This document shows, piece by piece, positions 24,809-33,658 of a stretch of 51,624 nucleotides of DNA (within the stretch, counting starts at the first letter, position 1; the number at the start of each line of letters is the position of its first letter). The stretch is from Pseudomonas sp. R5(2019) (lineage in GTDB: Bacteria > Pseudomonadota > Gammaproteobacteria > Pseudomonadales > Pseudomonadaceae), in contig NZ_JAAAMT010000041.1 of the NCBI RefSeq assembly GCF_009905435.1, positions 1 through 51,624 of the forward strand, given 5' to 3'. A program made the position numbers and the translations under genes. The notes below the pieces were generated by a model, which was not told the origin of the DNA, did not search any database, and saw only the letters and a list, made by a program, of their open reading frames with translations.

Positions 24809-25131
24809 GGGCAGGTCCCTGGGTTATCCGGGAAGAGGGACAGCAAGCCTAGCGGATTTCGCGTGGAGCTGGAACTGTCGTACTACATCACTGATGAGCT
24901 CCATTACGCGTTTGCTATTTGCTTTCAGATGGGCGGGGGTGTTCATTTAATGCTGAGCAGGGAATGTAGGAGCCGAGCTTGCTCGCGAGGCAGGCGACGC
25001 TGCGCACCAGATACACGGCGTCGCCTGCCTCGCGAGCAAGCTCGGCTCCTACGAAAAGCCCTGCCGGTAGCCGACCGCGAAATCGCGTGGACTACACTCA
25101 TTGGATGCACCCACGCCTGCCGGAGGTCATC
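24809..25131. other. Intergenic stretch carrying a REP hairpin
   Basis: This 323-bp gap separates the thioesterase start from the glycine-zipper gene. It holds the 34-bp inverted repeat at 24966-25052 and the presumed promoters of both flanking genes; no further gene is seen. Confidence 0.5.
24966..25052. repeat. REP pair, perfect 34-bp inverted repeat
   Basis: Arms at 24966-24999 and 25019-25052 are exact complements over 34 bases, each beginning gtaggagccgagc when read inward, with a 19-base loop. This is the longest perfect hairpin noticed in the window and a typical Pseudomonas REP doublet. Confidence 0.9.
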
Positions 25132-25581
25132 ATGCAACGGTTATCGTCCATTGGCCTGTGCGTCGGATTGTCGATTTACGCGCTGCCGGTACTCGCTGAA
25201 ACCGTGGTGCCGCTGAAGGGGCAGACCTCGCAGCAAATCCAGCAAGATATAAATGATTGCCATGCGACCGCCAATCAAGGCACCTCGACGTCGACGCCTG
25301 CCACCGGTGGAAGGGTGCGCGGTGCTGCGGTCGGGGCCGCCGCCGGTGCCGCCGGGGCCCAGGTTCGCGGGCGCCAGCATGACGAGTTTTATGACCGGGT
25401 CGATGATGACGTAAAGCAGGAGTATCGCCAGAACCGCGCCAGGGAAACCGCCGCCGCGGGCGCCGTCGTGGGTGGGGCGCGCCAGCGCCAGGAGCGTCGG
25501 GCGCAACGCAATGCCGAGTCGACCAGCAGCTCGGCCTACACCAGTTGCCTGCAGGGCAAGGGCTATCAGGTCACGCCCTGA
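25132..25581 (+). CDS. Exported glycine-zipper protein
   Basis: A 149-residue protein with a signal peptide (LSSIGLCVGLSIYALPVLAE). A GRVRGAAVGAAAGAAGAQVRG glycine zipper able to insert in a membrane follows, then a charged, Gln/Arg-rich segment with AAAGAVVGGARQRQERRAQRN and two cysteines at the ends of the mature chain. The pattern is that of YMGG-like glycine-zipper proteins, whose role is generally unknown. Ribosome site cggagg precedes ATG 25132. Its 3' end overlaps the convergent DUF2955 gene by 16 bp. Confidence 0.75.
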   Translation: MQRLSSIGLCVGLSIYALPVLAETVVPLKGQTSQQIQQDINDCHATANQGTSTSTPATGGRVRGAAVGAAAGAAGAQVRGRQHDEFYDRVDDDVKQEYRQNRARETAAAGAVVGGARQRQERRAQRNAESTSSSAYTSCLQGKGYQVTP

Positions 25582-26597
25582 CCGCCTGTCGCAAGCGCCC
25601 GGCGCGGCGCCAGCAGGTTGACCATCAGGCACGCATACAGGGCTACGGCAATAAACAGCGAGAGACGCACCGCAAAGGCGGTATAGACGTCTTTGCCGGC
25701 CAGGCTGTCCTGCACTGACTGGCCCAACAGGATAATCATCGTGATCAGGCTGTTGAGCCAGAACCCGGGGGTGAAGGGGGTAGGGCTCAAGCGATAGAGC
25801 TTGCGCGCCAGCACCAGCCCCACCAACAGCATCCATAGAAAGAACATCCACAAATGGACAAACAGGCTGAGCGCGCACCAGAACAGTATGGCCAATAGAC
25901 CGCCGAGCAGGGTTGAGCCGATCAACTCGCGAGCGGCATTGCGCGCGCAGAGGGCGGTGCTTTGCTGGCCCAGGCTGACGGCCTTCAAAATGATCGGCAA
26001 GTAGCTGCTCGGGTCAACCAACGCCAACAAAAACGTCGGCAGCACGATCAGCGTGGCCCTGGCTGCCACACTGGCGACGTCGTTGCGTGCCAGGCCCGTG
26101 GCAGCGGCGGGCGCCGCGGCCTGGCGCTCGGGAAACAGCCAGTGACTGAGTGCAAGCACCAGCACGGCAAGGAGCAATGCCTTGACCAGTGCGCCGATGA
26201 CGATGGCCGCCAGATCAAAACTGGCGACGCCGGCGGCAGAGATCATGGTCAGGCCGATGACCAGAAACGTGACGATCAGGTTGTTGCCCCCGCGCAAGCC
26301 ATAGCCGAATGAAAGAAACAGACAGGCACCGACCATCAGTACGCCGCTGACCGGGTAGTAGCGCAGGACCGGGATCAACAGCAGGCCGATGCCGGTGGTC
26401 AACAGGGCGACCAGCGCCAGCCCCACACTGGCCTTGAACGACAACGGACGGTTGAGCGTGGCGAGCAGCAGCAACGCCAGTACCGGCGCGAGGAACGGTA
26501 GCGGCAAGCCCAGCCCGAAGCTGGCGGAAAGGCTCACGGCCGTGCCCATGGCCAGGCGCAACGCACGCCGGGCCGGCAGGTTCAGTTCAGTATGCAT
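25566..26597 (-). CDS. DUF2955/FUSC-like inner-membrane transport protein
   Basis: A 343-residue protein with two blocks of hydrophobic helices (LPLPFLAPVLALLLLATL through AALVKALLLAVLVLALSHWLF, and later VLPTFLLALVDPSSYLPIILKAV, LLAILFWCALSLFVHLWMFFLWMLLVGLVLARKLY). This is the DUF2955 member of the fusaric acid resistance (FUSC) clan. It is last of a three-gene operon after an OM lipoprotein and a HlyD protein, and its start overlaps the HlyD stop by 11 bp. Probable role: inner-membrane part of a tripartite efflux system for an aromatic acid or similar toxicant. Substrate not evident. Confidence 0.8.
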   Translation of the reverse strand: MHTELNLPARRALRLAMGTAVSLSASFGLGLPLPFLAPVLALLLLATLNRPLSFKASVGLALVALLTTGIGLLLIPVLRYYPVSGVLMVGACLFLSFGYGLRGGNNLIVTFLVIGLTMISAAGVASFDLAAIVIGALVKALLLAVLVLALSHWLFPERQAAAPAAATGLARNDVASVAARATLIVLPTFLLALVDPSSYLPIILKAVSLGQQSTALCARNAARELIGSTLLGGLLAILFWCALSLFVHLWMFFLWMLLVGLVLARKLYRLSPTPFTPGFWLNSLITMIILLGQSVQDSLAGKDVYTAFAVRLSLFIAVALYACLMVNLLAPRRALATGGQGVT

Positions 26598-27711
26598 ACG
26601 AGAGCCAACTCATCAGCCCCAGAAATAGCCGCCCGAGCGGGTTGAGCGGATTGCCCGGCGCCGCAAATGCCATCACTTCGGCCTGACCGCCGGCGCGGAT
26701 CGCGCGACTGTCACGCAGTACGCTCATGGCCTCCTCGTTGAACTCGATAATCACCGGAAAACGCTGGGCCGGGCGCAGCCAGTCACGGCTGTTCTGCACG
26801 CTGGGGAGGTTGCCGGGTGGTGGCGTCGGGCCGACGTTGACACCGTAGCCAATGCTGCGCACGCGGCCCTCGAACACCTCACCGGGCAGGGCGTCCAGCA
26901 CAATGGCAACCGGGGTGCCGGGCTTGACCCGGCCCAGGTTGTTCTCGGTCATGTCCGCACTGATCCAGATGTCATGGATGGCAATCAGGGTCATGAGTGG
27001 ATTGCCGGCAGCGGCGAACTGCCCGACGTCGGTGCGCAGGTCGGTGATCAGGCCGGCCGAGCGCGCGCGAATGCGGGTGTTGGCAATGTCCAGTTCAGCC
27101 TTCGACAGGGCCGTGGCGGCACTGCGCAGCAGGGCGTTTTCATCTTCGCTGCCGCCTTCCTGTTCGCGTGCCCGCTCGACTTCAGCACGCGCGGCGGCCA
27201 CCTGGCTGACGGCCTGTTCAAGGTTGGCCCGCGACACTTCGAGCAAGCGCACGGAAATGGTCCCGCGGTCTTCACGGTACAAGCCTTCAAGGCGCCGGTT
27301 GTCCTGTCGGGCCTTGAGCTCGTTGGCCTGGGCAGCCCGCAAGGAAGCTTGCGCCGAGGCGATGCCGGCGGTGCTCGCGCCGATCTGCCGGCGCGTGGAT
27401 TCAAGGTCGGCGCGCGCGCGATCAGCGGCAATCTGATAGGGTTCGGCGTCCAGCTCAAACAACACATCGCCCGCCTTGACGTCCTGATTGTTGCGCACAT
27501 ACACCCGGGTTACGCGCCCCGACACTTCGGCGGCCACGGGAATGACAAAGGCGCCCACTCGCGCCTGTTGCGTATAGGGCGTGAAGCGGTCCGCCAACAG
27601 GTACCAGGCCAGGCTCAGGACAATCATCAGCAGCACCCACTTGATGCCTTTGCGGGCAGGATCGGCTGCAGGCCTGGTCGGTTCGGGAGCAGGTTGGGGC
27701 GCTTCACTCAT
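26587..27711 (-). CDS. HlyD-family periplasmic adaptor (efflux)
   Basis: A 374-residue membrane-fusion protein. One N-terminal helix (KGIKWVLLMIVLSLAWYLLADRF) anchors it. The biotinyl-lipoyl half-motifs VTRVYVRNNQDVKAGDVLFELD and AGLITDLRTDVGQFAAAGNPLMTLI flank a coiled-coil hairpin rich in Ala, Arg, Glu and Gln (about 75-190). The beta-barrel VAIVLDALPGEVFEGRVRSIG follows. Start ATG 27711 overlaps the stop of the OM gene (ATGA). It bridges the DUF2955 transporter and the OM channel. Confidence 0.88.
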   Translation of the reverse strand: MSEAPQPAPEPTRPAADPARKGIKWVLLMIVLSLAWYLLADRFTPYTQQARVGAFVIPVAAEVSGRVTRVYVRNNQDVKAGDVLFELDAEPYQIAADRARADLESTRRQIGASTAGIASAQASLRAAQANELKARQDNRRLEGLYREDRGTISVRLLEVSRANLEQAVSQVAAARAEVERAREQEGGSEDENALLRSAATALSKAELDIANTRIRARSAGLITDLRTDVGQFAAAGNPLMTLIAIHDIWISADMTENNLGRVKPGTPVAIVLDALPGEVFEGRVRSIGYGVNVGPTPPPGNLPSVQNSRDWLRPAQRFPVIIEFNEEAMSVLRDSRAIRAGGQAEVMAFAAPGNPLNPLGRLFLGLMSWLSYAY

Positions 27712-29246
27712 GGTCGTTTCAACTCCTCAGGGCTGGGGCGCACGGGCTCTTGCAGCAGATCGCCCCAGTCGGTGCGTGCTTCCATCTGCTGGCGGGAGAC
27801 GGGGTCAACGCTGGGTTGCGCGCTGTACCAACCGCCTCCAAGCGCCTTGTACAGGGCGATCAGGTTACTGACGGCATTGCCGCGGCTGAGCAGATAATTG
27901 TCCTGTTGCTCAAGCAGGGCGCGCTGGGCATCGAGCACGCGCTGGAAATCGGAATAACCTTCCCGGTATTGGGCGCTGGCCAGCACCAGCGAGCGCTGGG
28001 CGGCGACCCCGGCTTCACGCAGGATTCGTTCGCGCTCCAGGGATTTGACCAGGCCACTGGCGGCGTCGTCGGCTTCGCGTGCCGCTTGGCGGACCTTGTC
28101 GCGGTAGGCCTCGATCAGTTGCTGCAGGCGTGCATCCTGGACGCGCACGTTGTTGCTGATCTGGCCATGGTCGAACAGGTTCCAGCGCAGGCTCGGGCCG
28201 CCGACCAGATCCAGGCTCTTTGACGTGCCCTTGAGGGTGTCGGCCGACCAGACAATGCTGCCCAGCAGGGACAGGGACGGATAGAAGTCGCTTTCGGCCA
28301 CGCCGATCAGCGCCGACTGGGCCGCCACATTGAGCTCGGCGGCACGCACGTCAGGGCGACGCAGCAGCAGGTTGGCCGGTACATCCTGCAGCACGGCGCG
28401 GTCGATCAAGGGGACCGGCGCCTGATGTTCGACCCACTCCGTCAGCAGGCCGGGTGGCCGCCCCATCAGCACGGCCAGGGTGTTGCGCAAGCGCAAGGCC
28501 TGGTCTTCCAGGGTGGGAATGCCGCTCAAAGTCGCCAGGTACTGCGTCTTGGCCTGTTGCACGTCAAGTTCCGCACTCTGGCCGCTGTTGAACAGTTTTT
28601 CGGTGATCTGGAAACTGCGTTGTTGCAGACCGGCGTTTTCCCGGGCGACACGCAAGCGTGCTTCGGTGGTGCGCAGGGAAAAGTAGGTGTCCGCGACTTG
28701 GGCCCGGAGCAGCACCCGGACATCGTCCTGGTTGGCCCGGGAAGCAAAATACTGGGCGTCGGCGGACTCGATGGCGCGGCTGAAGCGCCCCCAGAAATCC
28801 AGCTCCCAGCCGATATCGAAACCGGCGCTGTACTGCCAGAAGTGGTTATCCAAAGGGTTGTTGCCGCCGTATTGGTCACGGTGCACGTACAGGCTGTCGG
28901 CGCTGGCTTGCTGCACTTGCGGATAGCGGCCACTGCGGGCAATGCCCAGTTGCGCGCGGGCCTCCAGCACGCGCAGGCCGGCGATTTTCAGGTCGGCGTT
29001 GTGGGCATCGGCTTGGGCAATCAGCTGATCGAGCAGCGGATCGCCGAACACCCGCCACCAGGAAAGCGTGTCCGGTTCAGCCTGATGTTGGCTGGCGAGC
29101 GCCAGTGCCGGGCTTTTCCAGCTTCTGGCCCAGGGTTCAACCGGCGATTGGAAGTCTGGCCCCAGTTGCATGCAGCCGCCCAAGCCCAGTGCGACCAGCA
29201 GCAGGAGGTGGCTCGGCGCTGTCCGCACGGCTGAACGTGGGTGCAT
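27708..29246 (-). CDS. NodT/OprM-family outer-membrane efflux lipoprotein
   Basis: A 512-residue outer-membrane factor. The signal ends in a lipobox (VALGLGGC, Cys25 region), followed by the TolC-like duplicated helical hairpin: DPLLDQLIAQADAHNADLKIAGLRVLEARAQLGIARSGRYPQVQ and its later counterpart LLLRRPDVRAAELNVAAQSALIGVAESDFYPSLSLLGSI. The closing YREGYSDFQRVLDAQRALLEQQDNYLLSRGNAVSNLIALYKALGGGW is diagnostic. It is first gene of the operon and supplies the exit duct. Confidence 0.9.
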   Translation of the reverse strand: MHPRSAVRTAPSHLLLLVALGLGGCMQLGPDFQSPVEPWARSWKSPALALASQHQAEPDTLSWWRVFGDPLLDQLIAQADAHNADLKIAGLRVLEARAQLGIARSGRYPQVQQASADSLYVHRDQYGGNNPLDNHFWQYSAGFDIGWELDFWGRFSRAIESADAQYFASRANQDDVRVLLRAQVADTYFSLRTTEARLRVARENAGLQQRSFQITEKLFNSGQSAELDVQQAKTQYLATLSGIPTLEDQALRLRNTLAVLMGRPPGLLTEWVEHQAPVPLIDRAVLQDVPANLLLRRPDVRAAELNVAAQSALIGVAESDFYPSLSLLGSIVWSADTLKGTSKSLDLVGGPSLRWNLFDHGQISNNVRVQDARLQQLIEAYRDKVRQAAREADDAASGLVKSLERERILREAGVAAQRSLVLASAQYREGYSDFQRVLDAQRALLEQQDNYLLSRGNAVSNLIALYKALGGGWYSAQPSVDPVSRQQMEARTDWGDLLQEPVRPSPEELKRP

Positions 29247-29371
29247 TGAAGAAATTCCATTTAAGGAAGTTCACTGAGCATAGCTGCGCCCTCGACCGCA
29301 GGGCATCGCCGTGTATTCACTGCTACGCTTTCCAGGTGCTACAGAATCGGGCTGCGATTTGTAGAGGTGCG

Positions 29372-29893
29372 ATGATCATGAATACCACCTTCGGTGTGAG
29401 TGAACCCCATTCGCCGACCTGGCGTTTCAAAGTCGGTGTTGGCATTATCGCCCTGATGCTGGGGAGCTGGCTGATGGTGCCAATCGCGGCGCTGATGGAT
29501 GTTCCTGGCCCGCGGATCGCTGCCCTTACCGGCGTGTTGTTCATCAGCAACAAGGTGCTGCTCATACTGGCCATTACCATCATGGGCAAGTCCGGCTTTC
29601 AACAGGTCAAGAGCAGGCTGGCAGGCTACTTCTCTGTGCTGGCGCCTTCCGTTGACGTTGAGGTGGGGCCCATCCGGCACAAGATCGGCGTCATCATGTT
29701 CTGTGTGCCGTTGATCTCTTCAGTCCTGGAACCTTACGTCGACACCTTCTGGCCGGGCCTGCGCCCGAACCTGTGGCAAATCCAGTTGCTGGGCGACCTC
29801 ATGTTGATTGGCAGTTTTTTCGTACTGGGGGGCAACTTCTGGGAGAAAGTCCGTGCATTGTTTATTCGCAATGCACGCATCGCCAGTGCGTAA
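29372..29893 (+). CDS. Small membrane protein, transporter-suffix-like
   Basis: A 173-residue (or 171, from ATG 29378) protein with four likely membrane helices: GVGIIALMLGSWLMVPIAALMDV, RIAALTGVLFISNKVLLILAITIMG, KIGVIMFCVPLISSVLEPYV and IQLLGDLMLIGSFFVLGGNFWEKV. MGKSGFQQVKSRLAGYF after helix two resembles the 'suffix' domain found at the end of some RND transporters and also as free proteins; that resemblance is from memory and only moderate. gtagagg lies just upstream. It is followed after 3 bp by another small membrane-protein gene, so the two are probably an operon. Confidence 0.6.
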   Translation: MIMNTTFGVSEPHSPTWRFKVGVGIIALMLGSWLMVPIAALMDVPGPRIAALTGVLFISNKVLLILAITIMGKSGFQQVKSRLAGYFSVLAPSVDVEVGPIRHKIGVIMFCVPLISSVLEPYVDTFWPGLRPNLWQIQLLGDLMLIGSFFVLGGNFWEKVRALFIRNARIASA

Positions 29894-29896
29894 GTG

Positions 29897-30241
29897 ATGA
29901 AAAAACTCTGGCGCCAGTATCTAAGCCTTCTGGACAAGGATCTGAACGCCAAGGTCTTTGATAACGTCAAGAATCTGCTGGTCTGTGCGCTCCTGTTCGC
30001 CGCCGGTACCAGTGCGTTACGCGGCGAATTTCCGGTTTTTCTCGGTTTATTGGGCGCATGGGTAACCGGCTGGGCGCTGATCGTCATTTCTGCGGTGTTG
30101 CTGCTGCTCAACATCAGCGACGGCCTGCACCGGGTCGCCAAATTGCGTTACCACAGGGTATTGCAGGTTTTCCTTTCGGTCTTCTACCTGGTCCTGGCGT
30201 TGCGCGTGGTCGAAATCGTCTGGAACTTCCGGGCTGAATAA
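29897..30241 (+). CDS. Small membrane protein of unknown function
   Basis: A 114-residue protein starting MKKLWRQYLSLLDKDLNAKVFDNVKNLLV with three hydrophobic segments (LLVCALLFAAGTSALRG, FLGLLGAWVTGWALIVISAVLLLLNI, VLQVFLSVFYLVLALRVVEIVW). ATG 29897 is 3 bp after the preceding stop; a GTG three bases earlier is an alternative. No family recognised. The tight spacing suggests it works with the 29372 product in the inner membrane. Confidence 0.65.
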   Translation: MKKLWRQYLSLLDKDLNAKVFDNVKNLLVCALLFAAGTSALRGEFPVFLGLLGAWVTGWALIVISAVLLLLNISDGLHRVAKLRYHRVLQVFLSVFYLVLALRVVEIVWNFRAE

Positions 30242-30333
30242 CGGCGGTCGCCTGCCCAGGATGCCCTCAGAGCCACGGGCCTATACTCAAACATGCAGCA
30301 TCAGGCCTGATCCAATCCCAGGAAACCGCAATC

Positions 30334-31371
30334 TTGAACCTGCGTTCGCTGATCGTCGCCGTCATGGTGGTATTGGTGGGATGCGCCTCGCCCAGGCCTC
30401 CCCCGGTGGTGATTGCGCCTGTCGTGATTTCCCAGGAGACCTGGCTGCAGATTGATCGGGAGATTGTCAGCGCATCGCAGCAAGCCACCGAGCAGGCCAA
30501 GGTATATGCCCGAGGTTCCATGGAGCACTGGCGCACGCGGGTTTACCAGCAGACCGAAGAAAAATTCATTCCCTGGTTCAGCAGTTACTGGACCCAGGAA
30601 TGGCTGTCGGTGAAGGTCAGTTGGTACAGCCTCAGCGCCAAGGGCGAAGAGGATGCCTCGGCCAACCGCCTGGCCGCCTATCTGCTGGAGGAGTATCAGG
30701 AGCAGGTGTTGGCGCCGGTGGCGGTGGAGATCGACCCTGATGCCATCCTCGGCCAGGCCACGGACTTTTATGTGCAGCTGCTGGGCCAGCAATTGAAGGT
30801 GATTGCCCAACGCCATGGGGTGCCGATGGCGCAGCTTAACGGTCGAATCCAGAAAGTACCGGCGATCGCACTGGGGCCACCGCCTGCGCGTGATGCTTCG
30901 CTGTTTCAGGTGGTGAACACTGAGCCGTTGAACACCCTGCCGGCCTATGCGGCGCTGATCGACAAGATTCACAAGGCCGGCGGTGACCGCGGTATTGGCT
31001 CGACGGATGCGGGGATGGCGCCGGTGGCCAAGCGTGCCAGTCAGCGAATCGAAGCGGAAATGGCCCCGCGCGGTGCGGCCGGTGCAGTGGCGGCAGCGGC
31101 GGGGAAACTGGCCGGGGCATTGATTTCCGTGGGGGTGGCCGGGATTCGGGCGATCATCCAGGCCAACGACCAGCCAGACAGCGAAGCGCTGATCCGCCAA
31201 AGCCTGGGCTCCTCATTCGACAAGGCCTGGTTGAAGCTGGTGCAGAACCCCACCACCGGCGTGATGGCCGGAACCTTGTACATGGCCGGGCAGATCGAAG
31301 GCAGCCTGGCCAGCAGCGCCGAACCGATCGTCAGCTGGGAGGCAGCGCCTGAGCACCTCGCTCAACCCTGA
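30334..31371 (+). CDS. Conserved lipoprotein of unknown function
   Basis: A 345-residue protein starting at a TTG codon (30334) with aggaaacc about 8 bases ahead. The TTG start gives a clean lipoprotein signal MNLRSLIVAVMVVLVGC. The mature chain is mainly helical and amphipathic (SQETWLQIDREIVSASQQATEQAKVYARGSMEHWRTRVYQQTEEKFIPWFSSYW), with an Ala/Gly-rich hydrophobic patch near 245-275 (RGAAGAVAAAAGKLAGALISVGVAGIRAII). No known domain recognised. Its 3' end overlaps the convergent pqiC gene by 10 bp. Confidence 0.7.
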   Translation: MNLRSLIVAVMVVLVGCASPRPPPVVIAPVVISQETWLQIDREIVSASQQATEQAKVYARGSMEHWRTRVYQQTEEKFIPWFSSYWTQEWLSVKVSWYSLSAKGEEDASANRLAAYLLEEYQEQVLAPVAVEIDPDAILGQATDFYVQLLGQQLKVIAQRHGVPMAQLNGRIQKVPAIALGPPPARDASLFQVVNTEPLNTLPAYAALIDKIHKAGGDRGIGSTDAGMAPVAKRASQRIEAEMAPRGAAGAVAAAAGKLAGALISVGVAGIRAIIQANDQPDSEALIRQSLGSSFDKAWLKLVQNPTTGVMAGTLYMAGQIEGSLASSAEPIVSWEAAPEHLAQP

Positions 31372-31985
31372 GGACAACCAGTACCGGATTGTTTCGACCA
31401 GTTCGATGCCGTGCTGGCAATAATGCCCGCCAGTTGCGCGATAGCCTGCTGATGCGCGACCACCAGCTCCTGTACCTGCCCGCCTGCCGGTTGGCGGATG
31501 ACGTTGCTGCAGGTCAGGCTGCGATTCTTGACCCCATCGCCGCGCAGCCGCAGGCTCCAGAGTACATCGATCAACGCGTATTGGCCCTGCACCGAGTCGA
31601 AACGCCGGACATCGGTTTGCAGCGCGAGTAGCGGGATGCCGGCCACCTTGGGGAAGCCTGCCAGGTCGCGGGTGCCCAGTTTCAATTCCATCTGGGCGGC
31701 CAGGGCGTCGTGGAATTCATCGGCCAGTGGTGCGCTCCAGCGGTCAGTTTCCATCAGCGCCAAGATGCCGTTGCTATGGCGTATCACCACTTGCGGCTGG
31801 TCAGCCTGGACCGGTACGCGCACCGGTTGCATTTCAAACTGGAACGCTGGCGTCGTGACATTCGTGCGCGGTGTATTGTCCGGCGCGGTCGCGACCAGGG
31901 TGTAGTAGTGGGTCGGCGCCGAGGTACAGGCAGCCAGGCCGAGTGTACCGAACAGGGCCAGGGCACGGAGGTTCAGGCTGATCAT
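31362..31985 (-). CDS. pqiC: PqiC-type outer-membrane lipoprotein of MCE transport system
   Basis: A 207-residue lipoprotein with lipobox LGTLGLAAC and the ABC-auxiliary/PqiC opening SAPTHYYTL. FQFEMQPVRVPVQADQPQVVIRHSNGILALMETDRWSAPLADEFHDALAAQM is typical of YmbA/PqiC. It sits in the outer membrane and docks the PqiB tube. Its ATG overlaps the pqiB stop (31982-31985), and it is the last gene of the operon. Confidence 0.88.
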   Translation of the reverse strand: MISLNLRALALFGTLGLAACTSAPTHYYTLVATAPDNTPRTNVTTPAFQFEMQPVRVPVQADQPQVVIRHSNGILALMETDRWSAPLADEFHDALAAQMELKLGTRDLAGFPKVAGIPLLALQTDVRRFDSVQGQYALIDVLWSLRLRGDGVKNRSLTCSNVIRQPAGGQVQELVVAHQQAIAQLAGIIASTASNWSKQSGTGCPQG

Positions 31986-33658
31986 TGTGGTTCAATCTCC
32001 CGAGAGGAGGAGGGCGGCGATCGATAGCTGTCTGGCTGGTTGTCTTTGATGCGCCCTCGAATCAGCGCCTCGGGATGGCGGCTGAGGAAGTCGGTCAACA
32101 CCCTTACCGAACGGGCGGTGCGCTGGAACTCCTCCATCGCCTGACCCAATTGCTGACGTTGTGGTGAGTCTTCAGACACGCTGTCGTTGGCCGAGGCCAT
32201 GGTTTTACGGGTCTCCACCAGCGTACTGCGGACCTGTGGCAACACTTCGCCATTGACTTGCTTGAGCGTCTTCTGCAGCTCGACGAGGTTGCCGTTGAGG
32301 TTACTGGCAATCTGTTCGAGCGGCAGTTTGCTGAGCTTGTCGACGACGCCCTGCAACTGCTCCTGAAGTTTGTCGAGGCTGCCCGGTACCGTCGGGATCT
32401 CCACCGGTCGCGCGCTCACGTCGAAGGCCACCGGTTTCGCCGTCGGGTCAAAGTCCAGGGCGATGTAGAGCTGCCCGGTCAGCAGGTTGCCGGTTCGGGC
32501 CTGAGCCCTGAGCCCGCGTGCGACCAGTTGAGCCATCATTTGGACCGCCAGGGCTTCATCATCATTGAAGTCGCGGTTTTTCAGTATTTTTTCGTGGGCC
32601 TTGCCCAGCCTGCTAGGGTAAATCACCGCGCCAATGACGGTAGGAAAGCTCTTGTTGACCTCGTCATAGTCCAGGTCGATCGAAACGACCCGGCCCAGGT
32701 TCACCCCGTGAAATTCCACCGGGGCATTTATCACCAGGCCACGCAAAGGCTGATCGAAGCGCATGCGGATATAGCGCGGTGGGCCATCGGCGGGTGCCAT
32801 GGCGGTTTCCCGGTCGTTGAACAGGGTAAATTGGGTCAGTTCTTCGGCCAGTTGGGGGTTGGGGCTGTAGTTGGGTTCAACGAAGGCAACGCCGCCGGCC
32901 AGAATCGATGACATCGACTGGGTATCGACCTTCATGCCTTCGGCACTGAGGCTGAGGTCGAAGCCGCTGGCGTTCCAGAAGCGGGTATCGCGGGTGACGA
33001 ATTTGTCGTGCGGGGCGTGGACGAAGATCTGCACTTCGACCCCCTTGCCGTCCTCCGTCAGCTTATAGGACACCACTTCACCCACCGGGATGCGCCGGTA
33101 ATAGACGCTGGAGCCAATATCCAGCGAGCCAAGGTTGTCGGTGCGCAAGGTGTAGCGCGTGCCCTTTTGCCCGTAGGTGATGAGCGGCGGGGTTTCCAGC
33201 CCGACGAAGTCCTTTCTGGTCTCGGTCGATGCGCCGGCATCGGCGCCGATGAACGAGCCCGACAACAGCGTATCGACACCGGAAATACCGCCCGCTCCGA
33301 TGCGCGGGCGCACCACCCAGAAGCGTGAGTCTTCGGACGCAAACGACTTGGCGGAGCCTTCCAGGTCCAGGGTGGCATTGATGCGGCTGCGATCCTCGGC
33401 CAGGGTGATCTCGGTCACCTTGCCGATCACCACGTTTTTGTATTTGACCTGAGTCTTGTTGACCTCAAGCCCCTCGGCCGTCAGAAAGCTCACCGTGATC
33501 TGCGGGCCGGCTTGCCTTGCGTTATGCACCACCATCGACAACCCCACCAGTGCCGCGACAATCGGCACCAGCCAGACCAGCGAAACGTTGAAGCGTCTGC
33601 GTTTGACCTCAGGGGGGCCTGGAGTCGGTGCAGCGTCAGGGCTTGGGTGTTCAGGCAT
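31982..33658 (-). CDS. pqiB: PqiB, MCE-domain intermembrane lipid transport protein
   Basis: A 558-residue protein with one N-terminal helix (FNVSLVWLVPIVAALVGLSMVV) and three MCE domains, each with a GVDTLLSGSFIG/GIQVTFL-type core (for example GPQITVSFLTAEGLEVNKTQVKYKNVVIGKV and PVEFHGVNLGRVVSIDLD). A C-terminal helical region (about 440-540) would build the needle across the periplasm. ATG 33658 starts the usual MPEHPSPDAA..RRRF leader and overlaps the pqiA stop by 8 bp. Role: phospholipid or hydrophobic molecule transport between membranes; the name comes from paraquat induction in E. coli. Confidence 0.9.
   Translation of the reverse strand: MPEHPSPDAAPTPGPPEVKRRRFNVSLVWLVPIVAALVGLSMVVHNARQAGPQITVSFLTAEGLEVNKTQVKYKNVVIGKVTEITLAEDRSRINATLDLEGSAKSFASEDSRFWVVRPRIGAGGISGVDTLLSGSFIGADAGASTETRKDFVGLETPPLITYGQKGTRYTLRTDNLGSLDIGSSVYYRRIPVGEVVSYKLTEDGKGVEVQIFVHAPHDKFVTRDTRFWNASGFDLSLSAEGMKVDTQSMSSILAGGVAFVEPNYSPNPQLAEELTQFTLFNDRETAMAPADGPPRYIRMRFDQPLRGLVINAPVEFHGVNLGRVVSIDLDYDEVNKSFPTVIGAVIYPSRLGKAHEKILKNRDFNDDEALAVQMMAQLVARGLRAQARTGNLLTGQLYIALDFDPTAKPVAFDVSARPVEIPTVPGSLDKLQEQLQGVVDKLSKLPLEQIASNLNGNLVELQKTLKQVNGEVLPQVRSTLVETRKTMASANDSVSEDSPQRQQLGQAMEEFQRTARSVRVLTDFLSRHPEALIRGRIKDNQPDSYRSPPSSSREIEPQ

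Noticed and set aside
21612..25052. CRISPR-like repeats.
   Set aside because: Repeats are inverted pairs of REP type, not regularly spaced direct repeats with unique spacers, and no cas gene is present.
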